DNA of 64,000 bases from NCBI GenBank assembly GCA_020633435.1, contig JACKDP010000002.1, positions 634,001 to 698,000 of the forward strand, written 5' to 3'. The notes beneath the pieces are model-generated. The model was given only the letters and a program-made list of their open reading frames with translations, was not told the origin of the DNA and searched no databases. Within the stretch, counting starts at the first letter, position 1; each line of letters starts with the position of its first letter. A program made the position numbers and the translations under genes. The DNA is from Myxococcales bacterium (GTDB lineage: Bacteria; Myxococcota_A; Bradymonadia; UBA7976; UBA1532). Of this stretch, positions 8,980-18,277 are shown in pieces.

Positions 8980-11900
8980 ATGAATCTACGCCTGCTCCCG
9001 CTCCTGGCCCTCGGTCTGCTGGCTGCCTGCACCGACCCGGTCAAGGACATCGATCGCACCCAGGGCAACCTCATCCGCAAGGCCGACCTGGAGGGCGAGT
9101 GGTACATGCTCGAGACCATCGCCGGGGTCCCGCCCACGAGCTGGTTCACGTTCATCGGCGAGACGTCGAAGATGGAGCGCGTGAAGTTCGTGGTGCAGGA
9201 GTCGCTGCTGGTGGCCTACCGCAGCTACCCCCTGGTGCCGGGCGCCGACTCCCCCTCCGCCGGCGAGGCCTTCGACGGCACCGACAACCCGGTGGCCGCC
9301 TGGCCCATCGTCGCCCACGTCGACGTCCGCCGCGACTACAACGCCTCCACCGGCGAGCAGAGCAACGTCATCATCGAGGACCAGGGCGACCGCCTCTGGC
9401 ATGAGCGCGACTTCATCCGGGTCGACTGGACCCAGAACCAGGTCGCCAACTTCGACTTCATCGCGCCGACCACGGCCGAGACGAGCCTGGGCTACTTCGT
9501 GACGGAGGAGCAGGGCGGCGAGGACGCCTTCTACCGCGAGGAGAAGGACGGCGCCCTGAGCTACTTCGACGTGCTGGGCAAGCTCTTCGTCCAGCCCGAC
9601 GAGTGGGGCTGCTACTTCGCGATGTACGGCTGGTCCCCCGAGGACTGCTCCTCCGCCGAGATCACCGTGCGGTCGAGCTTCTCGCGGGTGCCCGGGACGA
9701 CCTACGAGCCCTTCCAGTACGACGACCGCCTCATGAGCCGCTACGGCTACTTCCGCAGCGAGCGGTACACCTTCGACGAGCAGCGCGGCGTGCGGGAGTC
9801 GAACCGCCGGTACCTCATCCAGCGCCACGACATCTGGAAGCAGAGCCACGACGAGAACGGGGTGCCCATCCCCATCCCCGACCGCGAGGTGCGCACCGTC
9901 CCCTACTACCTCAACACCGACTTCCCCGATGACGACCTGCTGCGCGACGCGGCCCGCGCCGCCATCGCCCAGTGGAACGAGGCGGCCCAGCAGGGCGTGA
10001 AGGCGGCCCAGGGCAAGTCGGAGGTGCCCGACGTCTTCGTCCTCTGCCAGAACCCCGTGGCCGCCGGCGACGCCCCCGCCTGCGGGGCCGAGGGCTTCTC
10101 GCCGCGCATCGGCGACGTGCGCTACAGCACCCTGCACTGGGTGGATCCCGAGACGCTGGATGGCCTGCTGGGCTACGGCCCCTCCGCCGCCGACCCCATC
10201 ACCGGCGAGATCATCGCCGGCAAGGCCTACGTCTACGGCGCCGCCGTGAACACCTACGCCTCCTATGCCACCGACATCATTCGGTATTTCAACGAGGACA
10301 TCGACTTCGACACCCTCGTGCACGGCGGCCACTTCACCGACGACATCGTGGCGCGCCTGGAGGGCAAGCCCAGCGTGGTGCGGCCCTCCGAGCGCCTGGC
10401 CGACGTCCGCCTGGACCGCCCCCTGCAGAAGCCCGGCCGCGGCGCCCGGCCCGACCGCCGCCAGCGCCAGAACCTGCGCGCCTACGACCCCGCGGCCGTC
10501 GAGGCCCGGCTGCAGAAGGCCCGCGACGCCGGGCTGACGGCTCGCCTGATGACGCCCGAGGTCCAGCGCGCCATGGCCCGCCGCGCCGGCATGCCCGCCG
10601 ACGACCTCACGGCCGAGGATCGCGCCCGCCTCGATCCCACGCGCCTGTTCAACCCCGAGGCCCACAAGCGCCGCAACAAGCTGCGCGCCGAGGCCCGCGC
10701 CCGGGGCGTCGACTTCCAGGACCTGGTCTCCCCCGATCTGCAGGGCATCGTGCGCCGCTACCTGGGCCGCACGGACTACGACCAGATGTGGCGGGAGCTG
10801 CGCGCCGAGGTCTTCGCCTCGACGGCCGAGCACGAGGTCGGCCACACCCTGGGCCTGCGCCACAACTTCCAGGGCAGCTACGACAGCCTCAACTACTTCG
10901 ACACCTACTGGGATCTGCGCAGCGAGACGCTGAAGCGCAGCGAGACGGTGGCCGACCTGTACGACCAGGTCCAGCTCACCGACCGCCAGCACGAGGGCTT
11001 CATGCGCCAGCAGCAGTACAGCTCCATCATGGACTACGGCTACTCGTGGCAGAACGACATCATGGGCCTGGGCAAGTACGACGTGGCGGCCCTCATCTTC
11101 GGCTACACCGCCGGCTCGTACCGCACCGAGGGCGAGCAGTGCGGCAAGTACGAGAGCGTCCGCGCGGGCGCCGGCTGCATCGCCCGGCTGCCGGGCTACA
11201 TCGAGGTCTTCACCAAGTCGAAGGAGGCCCTCGGCGAGGCCGGCTCGCTGCTCACGCGCGAGGAGCTGGGCTTCACCTACGACGATCCGGGCCTGCCGTC
11301 GGTGAACATCCTGGAGCGCTACGACTACAGCACGGTGGCCATGGCCTTCCCGAGCCTGGATGACCTGAAGGACCGAAAGCTGATGCGCTACGCGGACTTC
11401 CTGGAGGCCAAGGCCCGCGGGGGCGACCGCCCCGTCCGCGTCCCCCACCTGTTCTGCTCGGATGAGTGGGAGGGGGGCCTCGTGAGCTGCCGCGTGTTCG
11501 ACCAGGGCGCCAACCCCTTCGAGCTGACGCTGAGCCGCATCCACGACTACCGGGCCTACTACCCCTTCGTGAACTTCAAGCGCGATCGGGTGGGCTTCTG
11601 GGAGGATGACCCCCTCTACACCTACTTCGACCGCGTCTTCCTGCCGCTCTCCGACTACTTCCAGAGCTGGTACTTCGCGCCCTATGGCTTCGACGACGCC
11701 TTCGATCGCAGCTACGAGCTGGCCATCAACTCCGGCCTGAGCCTGCTGGGCGAGGTGCTGGCGACGCCGCCCTACGGCGCCTTCTGCCGCGATCCCGATG
11801 GCAACTACGTCTGGCTCTCCGACGAGCCCGCCGCCCAGGGCGAGACCTACGCCACCGACTGCGTGGACGAGCGCCAGACCTTCGAGATCGAGCGCGGCGT

Positions 11901-13062
11901 CGGCCGGCGCCCCTTCTCGGCCTACGATCCCGAGCAGGGCTACTACTTCAGCGACAAGCCCCAGGAGTCGGGCCACTACTGGACGACGCTGGCCGCCCTC
12001 TGGGCCCTCTTCGATCCCGACGCCTACGTCGTGGGCTCCGAGGGCGACGCCGGGTTCTACGCCATCAGCTTCTATGACTGGTTCCCCGACGAGATCAACC
12101 GGCTGATGGCCAACCTCATGACGGAGAACTACACCGACTTCGCCCCCCGGGCCAGCGTCGACGGGCGCACGCTCGCCCTGACCTACGTGCCGGCCGCGCC
12201 GCTGTACGACTACGACGCCCAGGCCTTCTACGACGCCGAGACGGGCGCCCCCCTCGACGACATCGCCGGCGAGCCGGTGGAGAGCGAGCCCAGCTTCGGC
12301 CTGCAGACCGACATCCCGTTCTGGGGCTTCTTGCTGTCGACCGCCTCGTACAGCACCCGGTTCATCGACAACCTCAACGTGTTCCGCCCCGGCAACGACG
12401 CCCAGGTGGTCGTCGACCCGCGGGTGAGCGAGCAGATCGACTTCACCGATCCCCAGAGCGGCATTCGCTACGCGGCCGTGCAGCCCCGCTGCGACGGCCC
12501 GTCCGGCGGCTCGACGGCCGTCTGCGGCGTCTGCGACAGCAACGAGGAGTGCGTCGGCTTCACCGGCTTCATCGGCGGCACCTTCTGCCAGCCCATCAAC
12601 GACGACGACGAGGTCTTCCGCTGCCTGATCGACTGCACGGACGATCCCGACAACTGCCGCGACGGCGAGACCTGCGACGTCAACGGCAACTGCGTGCCCG
12701 ACGGCGGGGGCTTCTGCGCGGGCCCCGGCGCCTGCAGCCCCGCCGCCCCCCTGGGCGGCTGCCCCGACGGGCAGACCTGCTACGAGGGCGCCTGCACCGA
12801 GCGCGTCGAGCTGAGCGACCACTGCGACCTCATCCAGCCCGCCGACACCGGGGCCGTCCAGCTCGTCAAGCACGGCCAGGGCCTCGCCACGGCGTACAAC
12901 CAGAGCCTGCGCGCCTGGTACGAGCACGACGCCGACGCCGACCCCGAGGAGGACGACCGCCTCGCCATCCAGTACTTCCGCAACAAGTACCGGCTGCAGC
13001 TCTTCGTCGACCTGCTCGAGACCACCATCGCCACCTACCAGATCTTCGGCCGGGTCTACTGA
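8980..13062 (+). CDS. Large zinc-dependent metzincin lipoprotein
   Basis: A 1360-residue lipoprotein (MNLRLLPLLALGLLAACTD). The catalytic zinc site is HEVGHTLGLRH, beginning at residue 618, with H618, H622 and H628 as ligands and E619 as base. A Met-turn (SSIMDYGYS) follows about 65 residues later, which together identify a metzincin peptidase. The overall arrangement resembles the large DUF5117/DUF4953-type zinc peptidases. A Cys-rich segment near residues 1180-1280 (for example CPDGQTCYEG) resembles small disulphide repeats of other surface proteins. It should be an outward-facing protease. The ATG at 8980 is chosen because it opens the signal peptide; the frame extends upstream without one. 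Confidence 0.82.
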   Translation: MNLRLLPLLALGLLAACTDPVKDIDRTQGNLIRKADLEGEWYMLETIAGVPPTSWFTFIGETSKMERVKFVVQESLLVAYRSYPLVPGADSPSAGEAFDGTDNPVAAWPIVAHVDVRRDYNASTGEQSNVIIEDQGDRLWHERDFIRVDWTQNQVANFDFIAPTTAETSLGYFVTEEQGGEDAFYREEKDGALSYFDVLGKLFVQPDEWGCYFAMYGWSPEDCSSAEITVRSSFSRVPGTTYEPFQYDDRLMSRYGYFRSERYTFDEQRGVRESNRRYLIQRHDIWKQSHDENGVPIPIPDREVRTVPYYLNTDFPDDDLLRDAARAAIAQWNEAAQQGVKAAQGKSEVPDVFVLCQNPVAAGDAPACGAEGFSPRIGDVRYSTLHWVDPETLDGLLGYGPSAADPITGEIIAGKAYVYGAAVNTYASYATDIIRYFNEDIDFDTLVHGGHFTDDIVARLEGKPSVVRPSERLADVRLDRPLQKPGRGARPDRRQRQNLRAYDPAAVEARLQKARDAGLTARLMTPEVQRAMARRAGMPADDLTAEDRARLDPTRLFNPEAHKRRNKLRAEARARGVDFQDLVSPDLQGIVRRYLGRTDYDQMWRELRAEVFASTAEHEVGHTLGLRHNFQGSYDSLNYFDTYWDLRSETLKRSETVADLYDQVQLTDRQHEGFMRQQQYSSIMDYGYSWQNDIMGLGKYDVAALIFGYTAGSYRTEGEQCGKYESVRAGAGCIARLPGYIEVFTKSKEALGEAGSLLTREELGFTYDDPGLPSVNILERYDYSTVAMAFPSLDDLKDRKLMRYADFLEAKARGGDRPVRVPHLFCSDEWEGGLVSCRVFDQGANPFELTLSRIHDYRAYYPFVNFKRDRVGFWEDDPLYTYFDRVFLPLSDYFQSWYFAPYGFDDAFDRSYELAINSGLSLLGEVLATPPYGAFCRDPDGNYVWLSDEPAAQGETYATDCVDERQTFEIERGVGRRPFSAYDPEQGYYFSDKPQESGHYWTTLAALWALFDPDAYVVGSEGDAGFYAISFYDWFPDEINRLMANLMTENYTDFAPRASVDGRTLALTYVPAAPLYDYDAQAFYDAETGAPLDDIAGEPVESEPSFGLQTDIPFWGFLLSTASYSTRFIDNLNVFRPGNDAQVVVDPRVSEQIDFTDPQSGIRYAAVQPRCDGPSGGSTAVCGVCDSNEECVGFTGFIGGTFCQPINDDDEVFRCLIDCTDDPDNCRDGETCDVNGNCVPDGGGFCAGPGACSPAAPLGGCPDGQTCYEGACTERVELSDHCDLIQPADTGAVQLVKHGQGLATAYNQSLRAWYEHDADADPEEDDRLAIQYFRNKYRLQLFVDLLETTIATYQIFGRVY

Positions 13063-13217
13063 AGTCCCGGCGCGAACCCGTCTGATTTCAGGGAGTTTCC
13101 TGGCTTCGGCGCCTGCGGCAAGGATGTGGCGCGTCGGGTCAGACCGGCGGACGGCGCCGCCTGGAGGGGGCCGCCCCCGCCCGGTATCCTCCTCGGCTCA
13201 ACGACGAGGAGACCGCC

Positions 13218-13580
13218 ATGCGCCCCTGGCTCATCGCCCTGACCGCCCTCACCTTCGCCGCGTGCAAGGACGACCCGCCCAAGCCGCCGTCCGAGGTCAC
13301 GGTCTACGCCCGGCAGCTCGACGCCCTGGCCGATCTCGCGCTCAAGAACCAGCTCGACTGCGGCAAGATGGCCGACGCCTTCGACGCCTGGTTCTCCGAA
13401 AATGGCAAGGACTTCGCGCCCTTGCACGCCAAGGCCACCAGCGGGAAGCTCAAGGCCGCCATGGGCAGCAAGGCGCTGGCGACCGCCGGCTCGGCCTCGG
13501 CATCCCTGAAGGTCTACGCCGGCAAGTGCGCGAAGAAGTCGGCGAAGCTGGCCGCCCTGCTGCAGGTGCACCGCCTCTGA
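13218..13580 (+). CDS. Small Lys-rich lipoprotein of unknown function
   Basis: A 120-residue protein with a lipoprotein signal (MRPWLIALTALTFAACKDD) and GAGGAG before the ATG. The mature part is mostly helical, rich in Ala and Lys, with two Cys (in LDCGKM and AGKCAKK) that could form a disulphide. I recognise no family. A methyltransferase gene begins eight bases after its stop and is probably co-transcribed, though a functional link is not evident. Upstream, 13063-13217 is non-coding and contains a short G-run/C-run dyad at 13166-13178 that could be a weak terminator for the metalloprotease gene. Confidence 0.7.
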   Translation: MRPWLIALTALTFAACKDDPPKPPSEVTVYARQLDALADLALKNQLDCGKMADAFDAWFSENGKDFAPLHAKATSGKLKAAMGSKALATAGSASASLKVYAGKCAKKSAKLAALLQVHRL

Positions 13581-13587
13581 TGGGAGG

Positions 13588-14205
13588 ATGATGACCGATC
13601 CCGCCTACGATCAGGCGTTCTGGGAGGCCCTCTGGACCCGGACGCTGGCCACCCACGCCGAGCACCTCGCCCACCGCCCCCCGGCCTCGATCGTCCTGGA
13701 GACGGCCGCGTCCCTGCCCCCCGGCCGCGCCCTTGACGCAGGATGCGGCCATGGGGCGGAGGCCCTCTGGCTGGCCTCCCGAGGCTGGCAGGTGCTCGGC
13801 GTCGACTTCTCGGCCAGCGCCCTGGCCCACGCCCGGGCCATGGCCGACGGCGCCGGCCTCGACGTCGCCTGGCAGGTGGCCGACCTGGGCACCTGGGCGC
13901 CTCCGCCCGCCGCCTTCGCGCTGGTCACCAGCCTGTACGTCCACTGCGCCGAGGGCGCGTTCGCCCGGGTCGAGCGCCTGGCGGCGGCCGTCGCCCCGGG
14001 CGGCACCCTGCTGCTGGTGGGCCACCAGCCCGTCGATCCGGCGACGGGCGCGCCCACCCGCGCGGCGGGTCAGGTGCAGGTCAGCGTCGAGGCCGCGCGG
14101 GCGGCCCTGGACGCGGCGCGGTGGCGGCTGGTGGTGGCGGAGGAGCGGCCGCGCGCGGGGGGCGGCGGCGTGGACGCGGTGATCGTGGCGCGGCGCCTGG
14201 CCTGA
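13588..14205 (+). CDS. Class I SAM-dependent methyltransferase
   Basis: A 205-residue cytoplasmic methyltransferase with the Rossmann-fold motif I LDAGCGHGAEALWLA, an acidic motif II (VLGVDFSASAL) and a later LLLVGHQP strand. The substrate cannot be told from the sequence; the size and layout resemble UbiE/TehB-like small-molecule methyltransferases. Two ATG codons stand in tandem at 13588 and 13591 immediately behind GGGAGG; the second has the more workable spacing, so the protein may start one residue later. It follows the small lipoprotein gene closely and converges on the CorC-like gene four bases downstream. Confidence 0.82.
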   Translation: MMTDPAYDQAFWEALWTRTLATHAEHLAHRPPASIVLETAASLPPGRALDAGCGHGAEALWLASRGWQVLGVDFSASALAHARAMADGAGLDVAWQVADLGTWAPPPAAFALVTSLYVHCAEGAFARVERLAAAVAPGGTLLLVGHQPVDPATGAPTRAAGQVQVSVEAARAALDAARWRLVVAEERPRAGGGGVDAVIVARRLA

Positions 14206-14209
14206 GGCC

Positions 14210-15466
14210 TCAGTCCTCGCCCGCCGGCTCGATGGGCGACACCCGCAGCGACAGCAGCACCCGCGACGCCCGGTCGGCGTGCACGGCCTGCACGACGGCC
14301 GTCATGTCGTCCCCCAGCGTCACCTCGTCGCCGATGCGGGGCAGGCGCCCGAGGCGGTGGACGATGAGGCCCGTGAGGGTGTCCACCTCCAGATCGTCCT
14401 CGAACTCGATCTCCAGGCGGGACTCGATCTCAGCCAGCGGCATGAGCCCCTGGATGAGGTAGCGCCCATCGCCCTCGTCGATGAGGTTCGGCTCCTCGGT
14501 GTCGAACTCGTCCTGCACCGAGCCCACGAGCTGCTCGAGCACGTTCTCCAGCGTCACCACCCCCACGGCCGTCCCGAACTCGTCGACGACGAGGACCATA
14601 TGGGAGCGCTCCCGCCGCATCAGGCGCAGCAGGTCGGGCAGCAGGACCGTCTCGGGCACCCGCAGCATCCGGTGCGCGAGCGTCTGCAGGTCGACCGGCC
14701 CCTGGGGATCGATGAGCGTCAGGTCCTTGACGTGGATGAGGCCCACCACGTCGTCGAGGGACTCCTTGCACAGCGGGTAGCGCGTGTGGCGGTGCCGCCG
14801 GACGATCTCGAGGCAGTGCGTCAGCGTCCACTGAGGAAACAGCGTCACGACGTCGCGGCGCGGCACCATGATCTGCCGGGCGCGCGTCTCGTCGAAGCGG
14901 AACACGTTGGTGAGCAGCGTCAGCTCCTGGGCGCTGACCTCGCCGGACTCCACGCCCATGCGGATCATCGCCAGGATCTCGTCCTCGGTGGTGATCACCG
15001 GCGGCGCGCGCCGGGTGAAGACCTTGGAGACGTGCAGGGTGATGGCCACGAACGGGCGCATCACCTGCATCGTGGCCCAGAGGGGCGTGGCCACCCACGG
15101 CCAGAGCCCGTGCCAGCGCGTCGCCCCCAGCGTCTTGGGCAGGATCTCCGAGAGGAAGAGGATGCCCAGCGTGAGGAAGACGGAGAAGAGCGGCAGCAGC
15201 CCCACCCCGAGCACCTCGGTGGCCTGCATGCCCGCGAAGGTGGCGCCGGCGGTGTTGGCGACGGTGTTGAGGATGAGGATCGCCGCCGTGGGGGCGGAGA
15301 TGTTCTCCTTCATCTGGAGGAAGCGCGTCGCCGCCTTCACGTGCCGTCCGTCGCCCCGGGCGGCGTCCAGCGTCGTGGCGCGCGTCGAGTAGAGCGTCGC
15401 CTCCATCAATGAACACAGCGCCGACACCAGGAGGGTTGCGACGACCAGGACGACCAGCAGGCTCAC
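14210..15466 (-). CDS. CNNM/CorC-family transporter-like protein (DUF21-CBS-CorC_HlyC)
   Basis: A 418-residue membrane protein. The N-terminal part (about residues 1-150) has the DUF21 membrane segments, including the SLMEATLYSTR and FLSEILPKTLGATRW signatures. A pair of CBS domains occupies about 180-310, and a C-terminal CorC_HlyC domain (IQGLMPLAEIESRLEIEFED) follows. Proteins of this family are linked to magnesium and cobalt export or tolerance. GTG at 15466 is the start: it has GAGGAG in front and begins exactly before the first membrane helix. The frame is open further upstream but without a membrane protein character. It is divergent from the cupin gene. Confidence 0.87.
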   Translation of the reverse strand: MSLLVVLVVATLLVSALCSLMEATLYSTRATTLDAARGDGRHVKAATRFLQMKENISAPTAAILILNTVANTAGATFAGMQATEVLGVGLLPLFSVFLTLGILFLSEILPKTLGATRWHGLWPWVATPLWATMQVMRPFVAITLHVSKVFTRRAPPVITTEDEILAMIRMGVESGEVSAQELTLLTNVFRFDETRARQIMVPRRDVVTLFPQWTLTHCLEIVRRHRHTRYPLCKESLDDVVGLIHVKDLTLIDPQGPVDLQTLAHRMLRVPETVLLPDLLRLMRRERSHMVLVVDEFGTAVGVVTLENVLEQLVGSVQDEFDTEEPNLIDEGDGRYLIQGLMPLAEIESRLEIEFEDDLEVDTLTGLIVHRLGRLPRIGDEVTLGDDMTAVVQAVHADRASRVLLSLRVSPIEPAGED

Positions 15467-15610
15467 CAGCGCTCCTCGCGAAGGGCCGGAAGCTAGCGTG
15501 ATTCGTTGGGGAATGCACCAGAAAGGAGGCGTGCGGGGCCGCCGATTCGAGCCGGTTGAAACGGCGGACCGTCTCGACCATGCTCCGACCGTCGCCCGGA
15601 GGAGGTCGCC

Positions 15611-16015
15611 ATGGCCCAGGCCGTCACGCTGCCCAACGGGGTGCAGCTCATCAAGTGGACCCGGCAGGAAGAGCCCACCGCCGAGACCGTCGCCGCCGAG
15701 ATGGCGGCCTTCGGCTACGGCGTCTACGACCTGCAGACGGTGCCCGGCTGGTTCAACCGCAGCCGGCACGCCCATGACGAGCCCGAGATCCGCGGCGCCG
15801 TCTCTGGCGTGATCACCTTTCATTTCGATGACTTCCCCGTCACCATCGAGGGGGGCGACATCCTGCTGATCCCCGGCGGGCTCGCCCACGAGGTCATCGT
15901 GCACAACCCGCGCCCCTTCCAGGCCTACAAGGGCTCCGAGAGCGGCGTCCGCCGCGTCACGGAGCTGGGCGATGGCAAGGGCAGCGTCGAAGACCTGGCT
16001 GGAGGCCGCTCATGA
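15611..16015 (+). CDS. Cupin-domain protein
   Basis: A 134-residue single-domain cupin. The two cupin boxes are visible as a His-containing stretch (RHAHDEPEIRG) and a later GGDILLIPGGLAHEV, which would place a metal ion in a small beta-barrel. The catalytic or sensory role is unknown. GGAGGTCGCC precedes the ATG. The last four bases overlap the start of the downstream HAD phosphatase gene (ATGA at 16012-16015), so the two are translationally coupled and probably work in the same metabolic step. Confidence 0.8.
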   Translation: MAQAVTLPNGVQLIKWTRQEEPTAETVAAEMAAFGYGVYDLQTVPGWFNRSRHAHDEPEIRGAVSGVITFHFDDFPVTIEGGDILLIPGGLAHEVIVHNPRPFQAYKGSESGVRRVTELGDGKGSVEDLAGGRS

Positions 16016-16707
16016 CCCTCATCGCGCTGGATCTGGATGGCACCCTCGAAGACAGCCGCGCCGACATGGTGGCGGCCATCCACCGCGTCCGCGCCGCCCT
16101 CGGGCTGCCCGAGCGCCCGGACGCCGACCTGGAGCCGTTCGTCTCCAAGGGCATGGACACCCTGTACCTGCGCTGCTTCGACGACTTCGGCGTGGCCGAC
16201 GACCCCGGGCGCTACGCCCGCGTCGAGGCCGCCTATGAGAACGACTACCTGGCCAACGTGGCCATCACCACCCGCCTGTACCCCGGCATCCGGGCCGCGC
16301 TGCGCGACCTCTCCGAGCTGGGCACGCTGGCGGTGGTGACGAACAAGCCCGAGCGCATCTCCCGCGCCCTGCTGCAGGCCCTCGACATCGCGCCCTTCTT
16401 CGCCACCGTCATCGGCGGCGACACCTGCGCCGAGTCCAAGCCGAGCCCGCTGATGCTGGCCACCGCCGCCGCGAAGGTGGGCCTCACCCACGACCGCGCG
16501 GTGATGATCGGCGACTCCGGGGGCGACGTCGTGATGGGCCGGGCCTACGGGGCCATCACCATCTGGTGCGCCTGGGGCTACGCCCGGGCCATCACCGAGC
16601 ACCCCGACCACGTCGCGCGCACGCCCGACGAGCTCGCCGGCATCGTGCAGGACGCCATCTCGTCCGTGTCGACCCTCTCGGGGCTGCAGGCCCGCCAGGC
16701 CCGCTAG
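16012..16707 (+). CDS. HAD hydrolase, phosphoglycolate phosphatase-like
   Basis: A 231-residue haloacid dehalogenase-superfamily phosphatase. Motif I is DLDGT with the nucleophile D7 and the acid D9, motif II is VVTNKP, a conserved Lys lies in SKPSP, and motif IV is MIGDSGGDV. A helical cap domain lies between motifs I and II, as in phosphoglycolate phosphatases (Gph). The true substrate is uncertain, because this group is broad. The gene overlaps the cupin gene by four bases and converges on the tcdA gene 27 bp away. Confidence 0.85.
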   Translation: MTLIALDLDGTLEDSRADMVAAIHRVRAALGLPERPDADLEPFVSKGMDTLYLRCFDDFGVADDPGRYARVEAAYENDYLANVAITTRLYPGIRAALRDLSELGTLAVVTNKPERISRALLQALDIAPFFATVIGGDTCAESKPSPLMLATAAAKVGLTHDRAVMIGDSGGDVVMGRAYGAITIWCAWGYARAITEHPDHVARTPDELAGIVQDAISSVSTLSGLQARQAR

Positions 16708-16734
16708 CCAGGCCCGTCAGGCCCGCTGGACGGC

Positions 16735-17505
16735 TCACCCGATCAGCGCCTCGACGGCCGCGGCCGCCGCCGCGAAGCCGAACGTCCCCGTCACGAAGGC
16801 CGCCGTCCCGAAGCCCGAGGCGCAGTCGAGGCGCAGGCTCTTGTCCTTGGGGACCTCGCAGATGGTGCCGTCCGCCCCCGGGAAGACGGGGCGCTCGCGG
16901 CTGAACACCGCGGGGATGCCCCAGGGCCCCTCCTCGGGGAAGCCGTGCTCCCGGCGCAGCAGCCGGCGCACCTCGCGCAGCAGGCCGTCCTGCACGCTCG
17001 CCGCCAGGTCCCCGCGCATGACGGACGCCGGATCACGGCGGCCGCCGGCGCCGCCGACCGTCACCACCGGCACCCCCGCCCCCTGGCAGCGGCTCAGCAG
17101 CAGCGCCTTGTTGCGCGGGTGATCGATGGCGTCCACCACGCAGTCGAACCCCGGCGCCAGCAGCGTGTCCGCCGTCCGCTCGGTGAAGAACGCCGCCACG
17201 GGGCGGACGAGGCAGCCGGGGTGGATGAGCGCCACCCGCGCCGCCATCGCCTCGACCTTCGCGCGGCCCACCTGCCCCTCGACGGCGTGGAGCTGCCGGT
17301 TGGTGTTGGTGATGCAGATGTCGTCCAGGTCGATGAGGGTCAGCCGCCCGACGCCGGTGCGAGCCAGGGCCTCGACCGTCCACGAGCCGACCCCGCCGAT
17401 CCCGACGACGGCGACGTGGGCCGCGGCCAGGCGCTGGCGGCCCGCTCGCCCATACAGGCGCTCGATGCCGCCAAACCGCGGATCTTCCTCGGGAATCTGC
17501 TCCAC
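16735..17505 (-). CDS. tcdA: tRNA threonylcarbamoyladenosine dehydratase
   Basis: A 256-residue E1-like enzyme that should cyclise threonylcarbamoyladenosine at tRNA position 37. The nucleotide-binding motif is GIGGVGSW, followed by the adenylation residues in CITNTNRQLHA and the conserved DAIDHPRNK stretch. A hydrophobic C-terminal stretch (TFGFAAAAAAVEALIG) closes the protein, as in TcdA. The start is GTG at 17505, one base after the stop codon of the VOC gene (TGACGTG), so translation is coupled. Length and motif order match the family. Confidence 0.88.
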   Translation of the reverse strand: MEQIPEEDPRFGGIERLYGRAGRQRLAAAHVAVVGIGGVGSWTVEALARTGVGRLTLIDLDDICITNTNRQLHAVEGQVGRAKVEAMAARVALIHPGCLVRPVAAFFTERTADTLLAPGFDCVVDAIDHPRNKALLLSRCQGAGVPVVTVGGAGGRRDPASVMRGDLAASVQDGLLREVRRLLRREHGFPEEGPWGIPAVFSRERPVFPGADGTICEVPKDKSLRLDCASGFGTAAFVTGTFGFAAAAAAVEALIG

Positions 17506-17506
17506 G

Positions 17507-18217
17507 TCAGGCGTCTTCCCAGAGCGCGAAGGTCGCGCCCGTCGGATCGGCCAGCACCGCGAACCGGCCCATGCCCGGCAGCGGCGTCGGCGGCACGAAG
17601 ACGCGGCCGCCCAGCGCGCGGGCTGCCGCCGTGCGCTCGGCCACGGAGGCGACCTTGAAGTAGGGCAGCCAGGCGTCGCGCTCCTCCTCCGGCCCCCCGG
17701 GCTTCTGCATGATGGAGGCGAAGGGCTCGCCCTCGACGGCGAACACATGGGCGGCCCCCTCCAGCGCGGCGGCGTCCCAGCCGTAGACGGCCGCGTAGAG
17801 CGGCGCGGCCGCCTCGGCGTCGCGGGTGAGGAGCTGGACCCAGGCCAGGCAGGCGGGCGCCTCGCTGGCGCCCCCCGCGAGGGGGGAGGTCACGGCGCCG
17901 GTGGCGTCCTCGACCACGGCGAAGCGCCCGATGGGCAGGTCCATCGGCGGGACGCAGACCTGGCCCCCGGCCTCCACCACCCGGGCGCACGCGGCGTCGG
18001 TGTCGGCGACGCTGACGTAGCCGATCCAGTGGGACGGGTGCCCGGGCTCCATGGGCATCAGCCAGCCGACCGGCGCCCCGTCGGCGTGCATGGTGGGGGC
18101 GAAGTCCCCCGCGGCCTGCTCGAACGTCCAGCCGAAGAGGCCAGCGTAGAACGCCCGCGCCTCGGCCGGCGCCGTCGTCATCAAGTCGAAGCGGACGAAC
18201 CGCCCAGGGGTCTGCAT
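17507..18217 (-). CDS. Double-domain VOC (glyoxalase/bleomycin-resistance fold) protein
   Basis: A 236-residue protein built of two VOC half-barrels. The first opens FVRFDLMTTAPAEARAFYAG and the second opens LAWVQLLTRDAEAAAPLYAA. Both close with strings such as GRFAVVEDATGAV and GRFAVLADPTGATFALWED. Proteins of this layout often resemble hydroxylases or glyoxalases, but many have no known substrate. It is the first gene of a two-gene unit with tcdA. Confidence 0.85.
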   Translation of the reverse strand: MQTPGRFVRFDLMTTAPAEARAFYAGLFGWTFEQAAGDFAPTMHADGAPVGWLMPMEPGHPSHWIGYVSVADTDAACARVVEAGGQVCVPPMDLPIGRFAVVEDATGAVTSPLAGGASEAPACLAWVQLLTRDAEAAAPLYAAVYGWDAAALEGAAHVFAVEGEPFASIMQKPGGPEEERDAWLPYFKVASVAERTAAARALGGRVFVPPTPLPGMGRFAVLADPTGATFALWEDA

Positions 18218-18277
18218 CGCTTGCCTCCCGCGTGAGGCGCGAATTCTGCGCGCCCCGGCCGCCGCCGTAAACCCCGG

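Noticed and set aside
8986..12927. Minus-strand frame of about 1300 codons opposite the metalloprotease
   Set aside because: Antisense of a strongly supported gene with a zinc site and lipobox; no family features of its own.
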